A DNA stretch of 64,000 nt from an uncultured Fibrobacter sp. (GTDB lineage: Bacteria; Fibrobacterota; Fibrobacteria; Fibrobacterales; Fibrobacteraceae). Shown here in pieces: positions 17,263 through 26,367 of this stretch. The translations under genes were made by a program, and so were the position numbers. The stretch covers positions 11,109-75,108 of the forward strand of contig CAKUTF010000010.1 in NCBI GenBank assembly GCA_934691725.1, in the 5' to 3' direction. The notes under the pieces were generated by a model, which had not been told where the DNA came from, did no database searches, and was given only the letters and a program-made list of their open reading frames with translations. The number at the start of each line of letters is the position of its first letter. The first letter of the stretch is position 1.

Positions 17263-19233
17263 ATGCGATATGGTGATATTTCCTGTTTTCAGAGCGGTGT
17301 AGCTGTTCCCCTGTTTTCGTTGCGTTCCAAGGATAGCGTCGGCATTGGCGAATTTTTGGATTTGGTGCCGTTTGGCGCGTGGGCGAAGAAATGCGGCTTG
17401 AATGTTATCCAGATTCTTCCGGTGAACGATACCGGCTACGAATCCTCCCCTTATAGCGCGCGTAGCGCCTTTGCGCTGAATCCGGCGTTTATCCGTTTGC
17501 AGATCATCATCGGGGCGGAAAACTTTATGCCGGAGATCACGGCCCTGCAACAGAAATATGTGGCGGAACCGAAAGTCCGCTACCAGGAAATTGTGCGGGA
17601 AAAGCGTATCATTCTCCGGAAGATTTTTGATTCGCGCTATGCGCTTTTGGAACACAACGTCGCGTTTCTCAAGTGGGTCGATGCGAATCCGTGGGTGAAA
17701 CCCTATGCGGTTTATGCGGTTCTCAAGGAAAAGAACCAGGAAGCTAGCTGGAAAAGCTGGCCGGAAGATTCTAGTCCCACCCAAGCCCGCGTGAGCGCCC
17801 TGTTTCGCAAGATGCACAAGGACGCCATGTTCCAGTGCTGGATGCAATTCGAAGCGGAAGCCCAGTTCAAGGTGACATCCGACAAGCTCACCGAAAGCGG
17901 TGTCCATCTGAAGGGCGATATCCCGATTCTTTTGAACGAGGACAGCGCGGACGTCTGGTATAACCGCAAGTATTTTTCGCTTTCCGACCGGGCCGGTGCG
18001 CCTCCAGATATGTTCAGCTACAGCGGACAGAACTGGGGATTCCCGACTTACCGCTGGGACGTCTTGGAACAGGACGGTTTTAAGTGGTGGCTTGACCGCC
18101 TTGCCGAAGCGGCGAAATTCTATCATGCTTACCGCATCGATCATGTCCTGGGCTTCTTCCGGATTTGGGAGATTCCTGAAAACCAGCGGACGGGAATTCT
18201 CGGACACTTCTCTCCGGCGATTCCTTTGACGGAAGCGGAACTTTCCTCCGCGGGCTTCAAGAAGGAAACGCTAGGCTACCTGCAAAATCCGAATTTCTCC
18301 AGGGGGCAGCTCCGGGAATTTTTGGGCGATGCGACAGACACCTGTGTCGAAAAGTACTTTGAGCTGTTGCCGTTTACGAGCGACCGTTTCGTTCTGAAGG
18401 AAGAGTTCCGCTCGGAAAGCGCGATAGTCGATTCCGGTGAAGAACAGCCCGTAAAGGACGGTCTTTTAAAAGTTTTGTGGAATCGCGTCTTTGTGCCGGG
18501 AACGCCCGAAGGGAAATTCTATCCGTTCTGGTATTGGTATAACGCTCCGGTGCTAGGAACGCTTCCCCAAGGCGAACAGGAATCGCTTCGGAATTTAATC
18601 CGGTCTAACGAAGCGGCTCAGGAACCCCTGTGGTATGCAAACGGCAAGAAGCTGCTCTCCGTTCTTTCCCGGGCTACGGACATGACTGTATGCGCCGAGG
18701 ATCTGGGGGCGGTTCCGCGCTGCGTTCCGCAAGTCCTTTCGGAACTTCGGATCAATTCGCTCCGCGTGGAACGCTGGGCGCGTAACTGGGACGCTCCTTC
18801 CCAGCCGTATTACGAGCTTTCCGAATACCCGAGGCTCTCCGTCGCGACGACGAGCGTCCACGACACATCGACATTGCTAGGTCTCTGGAAGGAAAAGGAT
18901 TTCGATAAGAATCTTTTCTGGTCGAGCCATCTGCATATGGATGGTCCTGCGCCGGAATCCCTGACCCCGGATACGGTCAGGCAGCTCATCCGGAACATCT
19001 TCAAGGCGAACAGCCTCTTCTGCATTCCGCCTTTGCAGGATTTTCTAGCTCTGAGCGCGCGCCTTTCGCCGGCAAATCCCGACGACGAACGCGTCAATAC
19101 GCCGGGAACGGTCGGTCCGCAGAACTGGACCTATCGGATGCCGTGTACCATCGAGGAACTAGAAGAAAATGTCGCGCTGGTTCGCGAAATTGCCCGGCTG
19201 ACGGATGAACGTTCCAGGCGTTCGCTCGTGTGA
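17263..19233 (+). CDS. malQ: 4-alpha-glucanotransferase (GH77)
   Basis: Amylomaltase that disproportionates maltodextrins in the cytoplasm; 656 residues. GH77 signatures are present: the N-terminal VAVPLFSLRSKDSVGIGEF, YESSPYSARSAFALNP, nucleophile region YRIDHVLGFFRIWEIP (Asp), acid/base region VCAEDLGAVP (Glu), and HDTSTLLGLW with the third acidic residue. The long inserts resemble the DPE2-like rather than the short Thermus-type enzymes. A GH13 amylase-family gene follows after 7 bases, so the pair handles storage or imported alpha-glucan. The upstream gap is repeat R1, which leaves little room for a promoter (about 70 bases). Confidence 0.95.
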   Translation: MRYGDISCFQSGVAVPLFSLRSKDSVGIGEFLDLVPFGAWAKKCGLNVIQILPVNDTGYESSPYSARSAFALNPAFIRLQIIIGAENFMPEITALQQKYVAEPKVRYQEIVREKRIILRKIFDSRYALLEHNVAFLKWVDANPWVKPYAVYAVLKEKNQEASWKSWPEDSSPTQARVSALFRKMHKDAMFQCWMQFEAEAQFKVTSDKLTESGVHLKGDIPILLNEDSADVWYNRKYFSLSDRAGAPPDMFSYSGQNWGFPTYRWDVLEQDGFKWWLDRLAEAAKFYHAYRIDHVLGFFRIWEIPENQRTGILGHFSPAIPLTEAELSSAGFKKETLGYLQNPNFSRGQLREFLGDATDTCVEKYFELLPFTSDRFVLKEEFRSESAIVDSGEEQPVKDGLLKVLWNRVFVPGTPEGKFYPFWYWYNAPVLGTLPQGEQESLRNLIRSNEAAQEPLWYANGKKLLSVLSRATDMTVCAEDLGAVPRCVPQVLSELRINSLRVERWARNWDAPSQPYYELSEYPRLSVATTSVHDTSTLLGLWKEKDFDKNLFWSSHLHMDGPAPESLTPDTVRQLIRNIFKANSLFCIPPLQDFLALSARLSPANPDDERVNTPGTVGPQNWTYRMPCTIEELEENVALVREIARLTDERSRRSLV

Positions 19234-19240
19234 TTTTTGT

Positions 19241-20683
19241 ATGGCGAACATCATATCGCAAGCCCGGTTTCCGGAATGGGTGAAATCGGCGGTCTTTTAC
19301 CAGATTTTTCCAGATAGGTTTGCGCGCAGTCCGCGTTATTTCGCTCCGGGACATTTTAGAAATTGGGGCTCAAAGCCTGAAACGACCGGATTTTGCGGGG
19401 GAAATCTCCGCGGGATTCTGGAACATCTCGATTATATCCAGCGGGTCGGTGCGAATGCGATTTACCTTTGCCCGATTTTCATGAGCGCAGCGAACCATCG
19501 CTACCACACGGTCGATTATTTTCGGATCGATCCGGTGCTGGGGACGCTTGAAGATTTCGACGAGTTGGTTCGCGAAATTCATCGCCGGGGAATGCGCCTG
19601 GTTCTCGACGGTGTCTTCAACCACTGCTCGCGCGGATTCTTTCCTTTTTTGAGCGTGATGGAAGAGGGCGAAGCGTCTCCGTTCAAGGACTGGTTTCACA
19701 TCCATTCTTTTCCGGTCAAGGCTTATTCGGGGCGTCCGAATTACGAATGTTGGTGGGGAATGCCGCCGCTCCCCAAGTTCAACACGGACAACGTCGAGGT
19801 TCGGGAATACTTGATGCGCGTTGCCGAATACTGGCTGCATCGCGGAATCGACGGCTGGCGATTGGACGTTCCGAACGAAATCGACGATGACGGTTTCTGG
19901 CGCGAGTTCCGCTTGCGGGTCAAAAGGATAAATCCCGAAGCGTATATCGTCGGGGAAATCTGGGAAGATCCTTCGCGCTGGCTCGCGGGCGACCAGTTCG
20001 ATGGGGTGATGAACTATCCGGTGCGAAAGCTTGCCCTGGATTTTCTCTTTCCGCAAGGGATGCGCTCGGCGGATGCCGTTTCGACAGGCGATACGACGGG
20101 AATGTGTGTCGGAAAGCTCGGCCTTTCCGAATTTTGCAAGAAGTTCCAGGCTCTTTTTGAACGGGACCTTTTTGGCGTCCAGATGAACCTTTTCGGGAGT
20201 CATGATACGGCTCGCTTGCGGACGCTTGCCGGGGAAAATCCGGATGGGGCGCTTCTCGCCTGTGCGCTTCTCCTAAGCCTCCCCGGAGCGATTTCCCTCT
20301 ATTACGGTGACGAAATCGGGATGGAAGGCGGCAAGGATCCCGACAACCGGCGCTGTTTTCCGTGGCAGGAAATTCCCGAGGCGGAAAATTCCGAAATGTT
20401 TCGCCTGGTGCGGACCTTTCTTTCGTTTCGCAAGCGCGAATCCGCGATGACGCTCGGAACGTTTTTAATCCGTCCCGAAGGGCAGGGAATTCTCGTTTGC
20501 CGGACTTATGAAAATACGGTCGTGGAGCTTCGGCTGGGATTTCCCGGCGCGGTTCCCCTGTCCGGAATTTCGGCTCGGACGGAAATCGTTTACGAGAAAA
20601 ATCGGATCCCGATTGAAAACGTGGCTGGCTATTTCGTGGCAAAAGGCGGAATCGTTCTCACCAAAAGGACGCTCTCTTACTAA
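19241..20683 (+). CDS. GH13 alpha-amylase family enzyme (neopullulanase/cyclomaltodextrinase-like)
   Basis: A 480-residue cytoplasmic glycoside hydrolase without signal peptide. The (beta/alpha)8 motifs are clear: LVLDGVFNHCS (region I), GWRLDVPNE (nucleophile Asp), GEIWED (acid/base Glu) and FGSHDTARL (transition-state Asp). The start AVFYQIFPDRFARS and the Trp/Pro-rich loop (YECWWGMPPLPKFNTDN) fit neopullulanase-type enzymes acting on maltodextrins. ATG 19241 is preferred to the in-frame ATG 19205 that overlaps malQ; neither has a strong ribosome-binding site. It is probably co-transcribed with malQ for glycogen or maltodextrin turnover. Confidence 0.92.
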   Translation: MANIISQARFPEWVKSAVFYQIFPDRFARSPRYFAPGHFRNWGSKPETTGFCGGNLRGILEHLDYIQRVGANAIYLCPIFMSAANHRYHTVDYFRIDPVLGTLEDFDELVREIHRRGMRLVLDGVFNHCSRGFFPFLSVMEEGEASPFKDWFHIHSFPVKAYSGRPNYECWWGMPPLPKFNTDNVEVREYLMRVAEYWLHRGIDGWRLDVPNEIDDDGFWREFRLRVKRINPEAYIVGEIWEDPSRWLAGDQFDGVMNYPVRKLALDFLFPQGMRSADAVSTGDTTGMCVGKLGLSEFCKKFQALFERDLFGVQMNLFGSHDTARLRTLAGENPDGALLACALLLSLPGAISLYYGDEIGMEGGKDPDNRRCFPWQEIPEAENSEMFRLVRTFLSFRKRESAMTLGTFLIRPEGQGILVCRTYENTVVELRLGFPGAVPLSGISARTEIVYEKNRIPIENVAGYFVAKGGIVLTKRTLSY

Positions 20684-20730
20684 ATTTGAACGGCACTTTA
20701 GGTTTTTTACGCCTTTAAGGAAAAGATCAG

Positions 20731-23325
20731 ATGAAGAAAAAAATATTCGGTTTGCGCGAGGTCATCATTCTCGCTATCCTACTTCTTTCGTGCTACACGA
20801 TCATTCCTTCGATTCGCGTCCATTCCAAGACTGGCGAGGCGAAAAAGGAATATGTGAAGCAAAATCCGAAGGTCGCTGCGAAGGCGGTGAACTTTGGGCT
20901 TGACCTGGCCGGCGGCACAAGCATCACGCTGCAGATCGACGGCAAGGGGCTGAAGGACGAAGACATCAAGGATGTCCAGCAGCAGTCCCTCGAAATCGTG
21001 CGGAACCGCGTGGACCAGTTCGGCCTTTCCGAACCGTTGATTTCCCCGTCGGGCAAGGACCGCATCATCGTCGAACTTGCGGGGGTGGACGATTCCACGG
21101 CGAAGAGTCTTGTCGGTAGTACGGCAAAGCTCGAATTCAAGATTCTTGCGGAACAGGAAAAGTTCGGGCAGGTCGTTTCGGTCATCGACAACTACCTGGT
21201 GAACCGCGGAGCGATTGCGGATTCAAACGCCACGGCAACTCCGAGCGATTCGTCAAAGGCTCCTGAAAAGGTTGCGGATGTTTCGGATGCGGATCTCTTT
21301 GCCGGCAATGCGGCTAGCAAGACGGATTCCGCTGCAAAGTCGGACAGCGCCTCGGCAAGCGAAAATTCCCAGGGCGTCGCTCTCTCCGCTCTGTATATGT
21401 CTTTTGGAAACGGCGGCTTTGTCGCCCAGGAACAGATAGAAACGGTGAAGCGAATCTTGAACGACCGCACCGTGCAGAGCCTGGTTCCGCACGATGTCGT
21501 TTTCGCCTGGGGTTCGGGACTTGAAAAGGTGAACGGCTCTGCGCTCAAGGCCAAGCGTCTTTATCTGCTCAAGCGTCGCGCAGAAATGAGTGGCGAATAT
21601 GTTTCCGATGCGCGTCCGTATCGTGTGAGCGACGGGACGAATTCCGGCGAAGTCGCCGTGAGCCTTAAGTTCGCGGGTATCGGACCGAAACGCTTTGGCG
21701 CGATTACCGCGGCGAACATCGGCAAGCAGATGGCGATCGTTCTCGACGATCAGGTAATCAGCGCCCCGGTCATTCGTGACCGCATCCCGAATGGCGAAGC
21801 CCAGATTACAGGACTTGACGACATGGCGGAAGCAAACCGTCTCGCTGTCGTTCTCCGTTCCGGCGCGCTCAAGGCTCCGATGAACATCATCGAAAGCCGC
21901 ACAATCGGGGCGACTCTCGGCGACGACAACATCCGCTCCGGATTTGGATCCGCCTTGATTGGTCTTGTGATTACCGTGCTTTTCATGATTATGTATTATC
22001 GCTTTGGCGGTCTTGTCGCAAGCGCAGGTCTTATCTGCAATGCGTTGATTACCGCCGCGGTGCTTTCCGTATTCCATGCGACGATGACGCTTCCGGGTAT
22101 CGCCGGTATGATTTTGACCGTCGGCATGTCGATTGACGCGAACGTGATTATTTTCGAACGCGTGCGTGAAGAACTCCGCGAAGGGAACAAGGCTCGCATG
22201 GCTATCGCCAAGGGTTACGAAAGGGCGTTCAGCGCGATTTTCGACTCGAACCTGACGACATTCCTCACCGCGCTCATTCTTTACAAGGTCGGTTCCGCTT
22301 CGGTCAAGGGCTTCGGTCTCACGTTGATGATCGGTATCGCGGCTTCGATGTTTACCGCCCTGACGGTTACGCGCGCCATCTTCGACATCAAGCTTGCCAA
22401 GCAGGATTCGAATACGATTTCGATTGGAAGCGGAATTTCCGCTTTGAACAATGCGCACCTCTCGATTATCAGCCGGGCGAAAGTCTTCGGAACGATTTCC
22501 GCTGTCCTGATTCTCGCGGCGTTCGGACTTGCGGTTTTCAAGGGATTCAATTTCAGCATCGACTTCACGGGCGGTACGGTTTTCCGCGTCCAGTATAACG
22601 ATTCCAAGGATCATATCCAGGACTTGAATGACGTTCTCGCCAAGTTCAACGTGACCGACGGAACGGTCCGCGCTGTGGGCGGCACGTCCATCCAGAACGC
22701 CTATGAAGTCTCCGTGAAGAGCGAAAAGGGACAGGACGTCGTGAAGGCGATTGATTCCGACGACAATGTCCATATCCTTTCCCAGAACGATGTCGGTGCG
22801 ACAATCGGAAAGGAACTGCGCTTTAATGCGATTCTCGCGGTTGTCTTCGCCTGGATTGCGATTTGCCTTTACGTCTGGTTCCGTTTTGGAAAGCTAGGCC
22901 TGGGCTTCGGTCTCGGGGCGATTATCGGCCTGATTCACGATACGATTATCACCATCGGCATGATTTCCCTCCTGGGACTTTCGGTCGATGGTGCCTTGAT
23001 CGCCGCACTCCTCACGATGATCGGTTATTCGGTGAACGATACGATTATCAACTACGACCGCATTCGTGAAAATGTCCGCCTGCACGGTTCTGCGAATTTT
23101 GCGGGCCTTGTCGATACGTCGGTTTCGCAGTGCTTGAGCCGCACCGTCATTACGTCTTTCTCGACGCTCTTTGTGTGCATCATCCTCGCTGTGATGGGCG
23201 GTTCCTCGATTCGCGATTTCGGTATCGTGATGTCGTTCGGCGTGCTGATTGGAACGTATTCTTCCATCTTCATCTGCTCGCCGTTTGTCGTGTGGTTCAA
23301 TTCCCGCATTCGTCGCATCGTGTAA
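20731..23325 (+). CDS. secDF: protein translocase SecD-SecF fusion
   Basis: An inner-membrane RND-type accessory of the Sec translocon that uses proton motive force to pull proteins outward. It is one 864-residue chain. The SecD half has NFGLDLAGGTSITLQI and six membrane helices, and the SecF half has FSIDFTGGTVFRV and six more. Each half has the conserved membrane segment (MSIDANVIIFERVREE; YSVNDTIINYDRIRENV). The periplasmic P1 region carries a Ser/Ala/Asp-rich insert (about residues 162-214), probably a disordered linker. Fused SecDF occurs in several phyla. A terminator follows. Confidence 0.96.
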   Translation: MKKKIFGLREVIILAILLLSCYTIIPSIRVHSKTGEAKKEYVKQNPKVAAKAVNFGLDLAGGTSITLQIDGKGLKDEDIKDVQQQSLEIVRNRVDQFGLSEPLISPSGKDRIIVELAGVDDSTAKSLVGSTAKLEFKILAEQEKFGQVVSVIDNYLVNRGAIADSNATATPSDSSKAPEKVADVSDADLFAGNAASKTDSAAKSDSASASENSQGVALSALYMSFGNGGFVAQEQIETVKRILNDRTVQSLVPHDVVFAWGSGLEKVNGSALKAKRLYLLKRRAEMSGEYVSDARPYRVSDGTNSGEVAVSLKFAGIGPKRFGAITAANIGKQMAIVLDDQVISAPVIRDRIPNGEAQITGLDDMAEANRLAVVLRSGALKAPMNIIESRTIGATLGDDNIRSGFGSALIGLVITVLFMIMYYRFGGLVASAGLICNALITAAVLSVFHATMTLPGIAGMILTVGMSIDANVIIFERVREELREGNKARMAIAKGYERAFSAIFDSNLTTFLTALILYKVGSASVKGFGLTLMIGIAASMFTALTVTRAIFDIKLAKQDSNTISIGSGISALNNAHLSIISRAKVFGTISAVLILAAFGLAVFKGFNFSIDFTGGTVFRVQYNDSKDHIQDLNDVLAKFNVTDGTVRAVGGTSIQNAYEVSVKSEKGQDVVKAIDSDDNVHILSQNDVGATIGKELRFNAILAVVFAWIAICLYVWFRFGKLGLGFGLGAIIGLIHDTIITIGMISLLGLSVDGALIAALLTMIGYSVNDTIINYDRIRENVRLHGSANFAGLVDTSVSQCLSRTVITSFSTLFVCIILAVMGGSSIRDFGIVMSFGVLIGTYSSIFICSPFVVWFNSRIRRIV

Positions 23326-23344
23326 TTTTTGTAAATAATTTTCG

Positions 23345-23376
23345 AAAGACCTAGGCACTTGCCCGGGTCTTTTTTA
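23345..23376 (+). terminator. rho-independent terminator after secDF
   Basis: AAGACC...GGTCTT with an inner GGCA/TGCC stem, then a T run. It starts 20 bases after the secDF stop. Confidence 0.85.
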
Positions 23377-23420
23377 TTTTTGGGGCGAACCCGAAGCGTC
23401 CATCGTTCAAGAAGGCTCGT

Positions 23421-24341
23421 ATGCACAAGTATTATAAAATCGAGAATGGCCGCATCACGCAAGCCGAGGACGAAGATTCCGCGGACATCGTGCTGATGGG
23501 AAGTCCGAGCCCTGAGCAGCGGGGCGCTCTGGTGAAGAAGTACGAAATCGCCGAGCATACGATTGCGTCCGCCTTCGATAATGACGAGCTTTCCCGCGTG
23601 GAATACGACGACGATTTCATCACGATCGTTTTTAAGAAACCGCGCAACTACACATCCGCGGACAATTTCGAGTTTCGCGTGGAATCTTTCGGGATATTCC
23701 TTTTTTCGGACTGGGTGCTGCTCCTTTCGGATGCGGAACTCCCGCTGATGGACCCGCGGCGCTTTTCGAAAATCGACAGCCTGAATACATTTGTCATCAA
23801 GCTTTTGAACTATTCCGTCTATCATTTCAACGAGCATTTGAAAATCATCAGCCGGATAAGCGACGAGCTGGAGGACAAACTCCAGAACACGCTCGACAAT
23901 AAATACCTGCAATACATGTTCACGCTAAACAAGGGCTTGATTTACTACGTCAGCGCGCTGAATTCCAACGAGGCGCTTTTGAAAAAGTTGCAGATGGGAC
24001 GCGGAATGCATTTTGACGAAAACGAGCGTGAACTCTTAGACGACGTGGTGATTGAAAACAGGCAGAGTTTGCAGCAAGCGGAAATCTATGCGAACATTCT
24101 TGCTTCGTTGATGGATGCGCGGGCGAGCGTCGTGAACAACAACATGAACGCGTTGATGAAAACGCTAAACGTCATCACGATTGCGATTACGATTCCGACT
24201 TTCGTCGCGAGTATTTTTGGAATGAACGTCGCGTTTCCCTTTGGGCTCGGCCCGGAAAATCCCTATTCGTTCTGGATTATCGCGGCGATTTTTGTCCTCT
24301 CGGTCGCCGGAGTCCTTTTTGTGTGGCGCAAGCGCAAGTAG
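23421..24341 (+). CDS. corA: CorA-family divalent cation transporter
   Basis: An inner-membrane Mg2+/Co2+ channel of 306 residues. A cytoplasmic alpha/beta N-terminal domain leads into a long helix (residues about 140-240) and two C-terminal membrane helices. The first helix ends in the family signature GMN (VASIFGMNVAFPFG), and the chain finishes with a basic tail (VWRKRK). It begins after a terminator, so it has its own promoter, and a ClC channel gene follows 6 bases downstream. The two are probably one ion-transport operon. Metal preference cannot be told from sequence. Confidence 0.93.
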   Translation: MHKYYKIENGRITQAEDEDSADIVLMGSPSPEQRGALVKKYEIAEHTIASAFDNDELSRVEYDDDFITIVFKKPRNYTSADNFEFRVESFGIFLFSDWVLLLSDAELPLMDPRRFSKIDSLNTFVIKLLNYSVYHFNEHLKIISRISDELEDKLQNTLDNKYLQYMFTLNKGLIYYVSALNSNEALLKKLQMGRGMHFDENERELLDDVVIENRQSLQQAEIYANILASLMDARASVVNNNMNALMKTLNVITIAITIPTFVASIFGMNVAFPFGLGPENPYSFWIIAAIFVLSVAGVLFVWRKRK

Positions 24342-24347
24342 CTTCCG

Positions 24348-26087
24348 ATGAAAAAGTTCTCTCGGCTGTTCATCGTCAATTCCTATGTTCCCAAAATTTT
24401 GCTTGCCGCATTTATCGGCCTTGTGACGGGGGGCGTAGCGGTAGTCTTTCGGCTCTGCCTGGAACATACGTCTTCGTTTGTACACAATACGTTTACCGGT
24501 TGGACGCTTTATGCGGCTCCGGCTGTCGGCGGGCTTCTTTGCGGTTTGTTCCTGTTTGTCGTGACGAAGACTCCCGAGGCTTCCGGGCAGGGAACCGACC
24601 GTTCCATTTACGCGTTTCATCATCACGGCGGAGTTCTCAGAAAGCGCGTTGCTCCCGTGAAATTAATCGCCAGCACGATTACGCTCGGCAGCGGTGGTAG
24701 CGCCGGCTATGAAGGTCCCGTTTCGCAAATCGGTTCGGGAATCGCCTCCCTGATCTGCCGCCTTTTCAAGATGCCGCGAGCGGTCCGCAGACAGTTCGGT
24801 CTTGCGGGAATGGCCGCGGGTCTCGGCGCGATTTTCAAGGCTCCGCTTTCGGGAGCGCTGACGTCGGTAGAGATTCTTTACCGAGAGGATTTCGAAAGCA
24901 GCGCGTTTGGGACGTCGATTGTCGCTTCGGTCGTCGGGTTTGCCGTGTATTCCAGCGTGTTCGGGACTGCTCCTACGTTCAATGTGCCGAACTTTTACTT
25001 TGCCAACGGGATAGAGCTTTTGTTCTGCGCGATTCTCGGGTTAATTTGTGTACCGCTGTCGTTCGTTTATGTGAAATGCTACTATGCCGTCGAGGATTTC
25101 TTTTCCCGGTGGAACGCTCCGAATTGGTTGAAGCCCGCAATCGGCGGCATCCTGTGCGGAATCGTTGCCATCGGATTTCCGCAGGCGATGGGCGGAACCT
25201 GGGACTACGTGGAAAGCATGACCCGCTTGGTGGATCCGTCGAGCGCGCCTTCCGTGATATTTCTTCTCGGGCTTGTCCTTGCAAAGATTCTCGCGACATC
25301 TTTTACCGTGGGAAGCGGAGGCTCGGGCGGTGTCTTTGGTCCGTCGCTCTTTTTGGGAGGCGTCATCGGGGCGGCGTTTGCCGTCGCGGTCGAAACGCTT
25401 GGGCCGGGAATTTTGCGGGAACCCGGAGCGATGCCGCTTGTGGGCATGGGAGCCTTCTTTGCCGGCGCTGCCAAGGCTCCGCTCGCAGGGGTAGTCATGG
25501 TCTGCGAAATGACGGGCAGCTACCAGCTCTTGCCGGGAATCATGATAGCCGCGGTCGTCCATGTAGCCTTTAGTCGCAAGTGGAGCATTTACCGCAGCCA
25601 GGTGCTGAACAAGTTCGCGTCGCCCGTCCACAGGCTCGAAATGGACCCGGACCTTTTGCGGACGATTTCCGTCGAATCCGTGATGCAAAAAACTCCGGTG
25701 CTTATTCTCTCGGCTTCCAAAACCTTTCACGAAGCGGAGCGTGAAATCGATGCGTTCAACATGGAGCATGTCGATTCGGCGACCGTCCATTCCTATCCGG
25801 TTTTCGAGGACGGAAAGTATCTCGGGATTTTGGACTGGAGCCTTGCCTTGCAGAACATCGTATCGATTGAAGGTTCGGCGTCTGTACTACTCGTCTCGGA
25901 TTGTGTTTCGCGTTCACCGCTTTTGCCAGCGAGTGCCGATTTGCATACGGCGATGAAGTTTATGCTCAAACATTCCCTGAACGAAGTCTATGTCAAGAAC
26001 TCGGCGGGAAAAATCGAAGGCGTCCTTTCGACCGCGGTAATCCTTGATACATACGACCGCGTTGTCCGGGAAAGCTTTAAAAACTGA
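24348..26087 (+). CDS. ClC-family chloride channel or exchanger with CBS domains
   Basis: A 579-residue membrane protein. Multiple helices carry ClC motifs: GSGGSAGYEGPVSQIGSG, where the Glu of GYEGP is the gating position of the GREGP motif, and GSGGSGGVFGPSLFLGG. About 150 C-terminal residues form two CBS domains (SVESVMQKTPVLILSA; LLVSDCVSRSPLLPASADLHTA) that usually bind adenine nucleotides. The canonical GSGIP selectivity loop is replaced by GSGGSAG, as in the CBS-bearing bacterial subgroup, so anion specificity (chloride or other) is open. It lies 6 bases behind corA. Confidence 0.92.
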   Translation: MKKFSRLFIVNSYVPKILLAAFIGLVTGGVAVVFRLCLEHTSSFVHNTFTGWTLYAAPAVGGLLCGLFLFVVTKTPEASGQGTDRSIYAFHHHGGVLRKRVAPVKLIASTITLGSGGSAGYEGPVSQIGSGIASLICRLFKMPRAVRRQFGLAGMAAGLGAIFKAPLSGALTSVEILYREDFESSAFGTSIVASVVGFAVYSSVFGTAPTFNVPNFYFANGIELLFCAILGLICVPLSFVYVKCYYAVEDFFSRWNAPNWLKPAIGGILCGIVAIGFPQAMGGTWDYVESMTRLVDPSSAPSVIFLLGLVLAKILATSFTVGSGGSGGVFGPSLFLGGVIGAAFAVAVETLGPGILREPGAMPLVGMGAFFAGAAKAPLAGVVMVCEMTGSYQLLPGIMIAAVVHVAFSRKWSIYRSQVLNKFASPVHRLEMDPDLLRTISVESVMQKTPVLILSASKTFHEAEREIDAFNMEHVDSATVHSYPVFEDGKYLGILDWSLALQNIVSIEGSASVLLVSDCVSRSPLLPASADLHTAMKFMLKHSLNEVYVKNSAGKIEGVLSTAVILDTYDRVVRESFKN

Positions 26088-26254
26088 ACGAGAGAGCTGC
26101 TTCTGGCGAACGGGATTCTTCCCGCGGTAATCGGGTAGGGGGAAAGAACGGTCATGAGAATCCCTGTCGAGAACAGATCGTCCGCGTTCTCGGTGGAAGC
26201 CATGAGGCAAAGACCGCTGACGAGAAGAAACGCGCCCGAGGCAAGGATAGCCAC
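26088..26254 (-). pseudogene. possible remnant of a membrane-protein gene
   Basis: On the minus strand this gap reads as about 56 residues with normal local codon use: a hydrophobic segment ILASGAFLLVSGLCLMAS, then a polar stretch ending RSSSLVQF. There is no ATG or ribosome-binding site; the frame begins where repeat R2 ends and runs into the antisense of the ClC gene. It looks like a gene fragment whose 5' end was lost at the repeat. A chance frame cannot be excluded. Confidence 0.3.
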
Positions 26255-26257
26255 TGA

Positions 26258-26366
26258 ATTAAACGTCCGCAGACTAATCCCTAGTCCCTAAACTTAGACG
26301 TTCGCAGACCAATTTCTCATTGCTCATTGCTAATTCCTCATTCCCTTAGACGTCTGCGAACTAATT
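26258..26366. repeat. dispersed intergenic repeat, copy R2 (partial)
   Basis: A shortened copy of the repeat at 16947. It holds three AACGTCCGC/AGACGTYYGC motifs and the CTCATTGCTAATTCCTCATT run but lacks the leading AACCTGTTTT block and the GC-rich hairpin. It sits between the ClC gene and the Nudix fusion, immediately 3' of the latter. Confidence 0.75.
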
Positions 26367-26367
26367 C

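Noticed and set aside
21253..22773. 506-residue minus-strand frame
   Set aside because: Antisense of secDF; no recognisable protein features.
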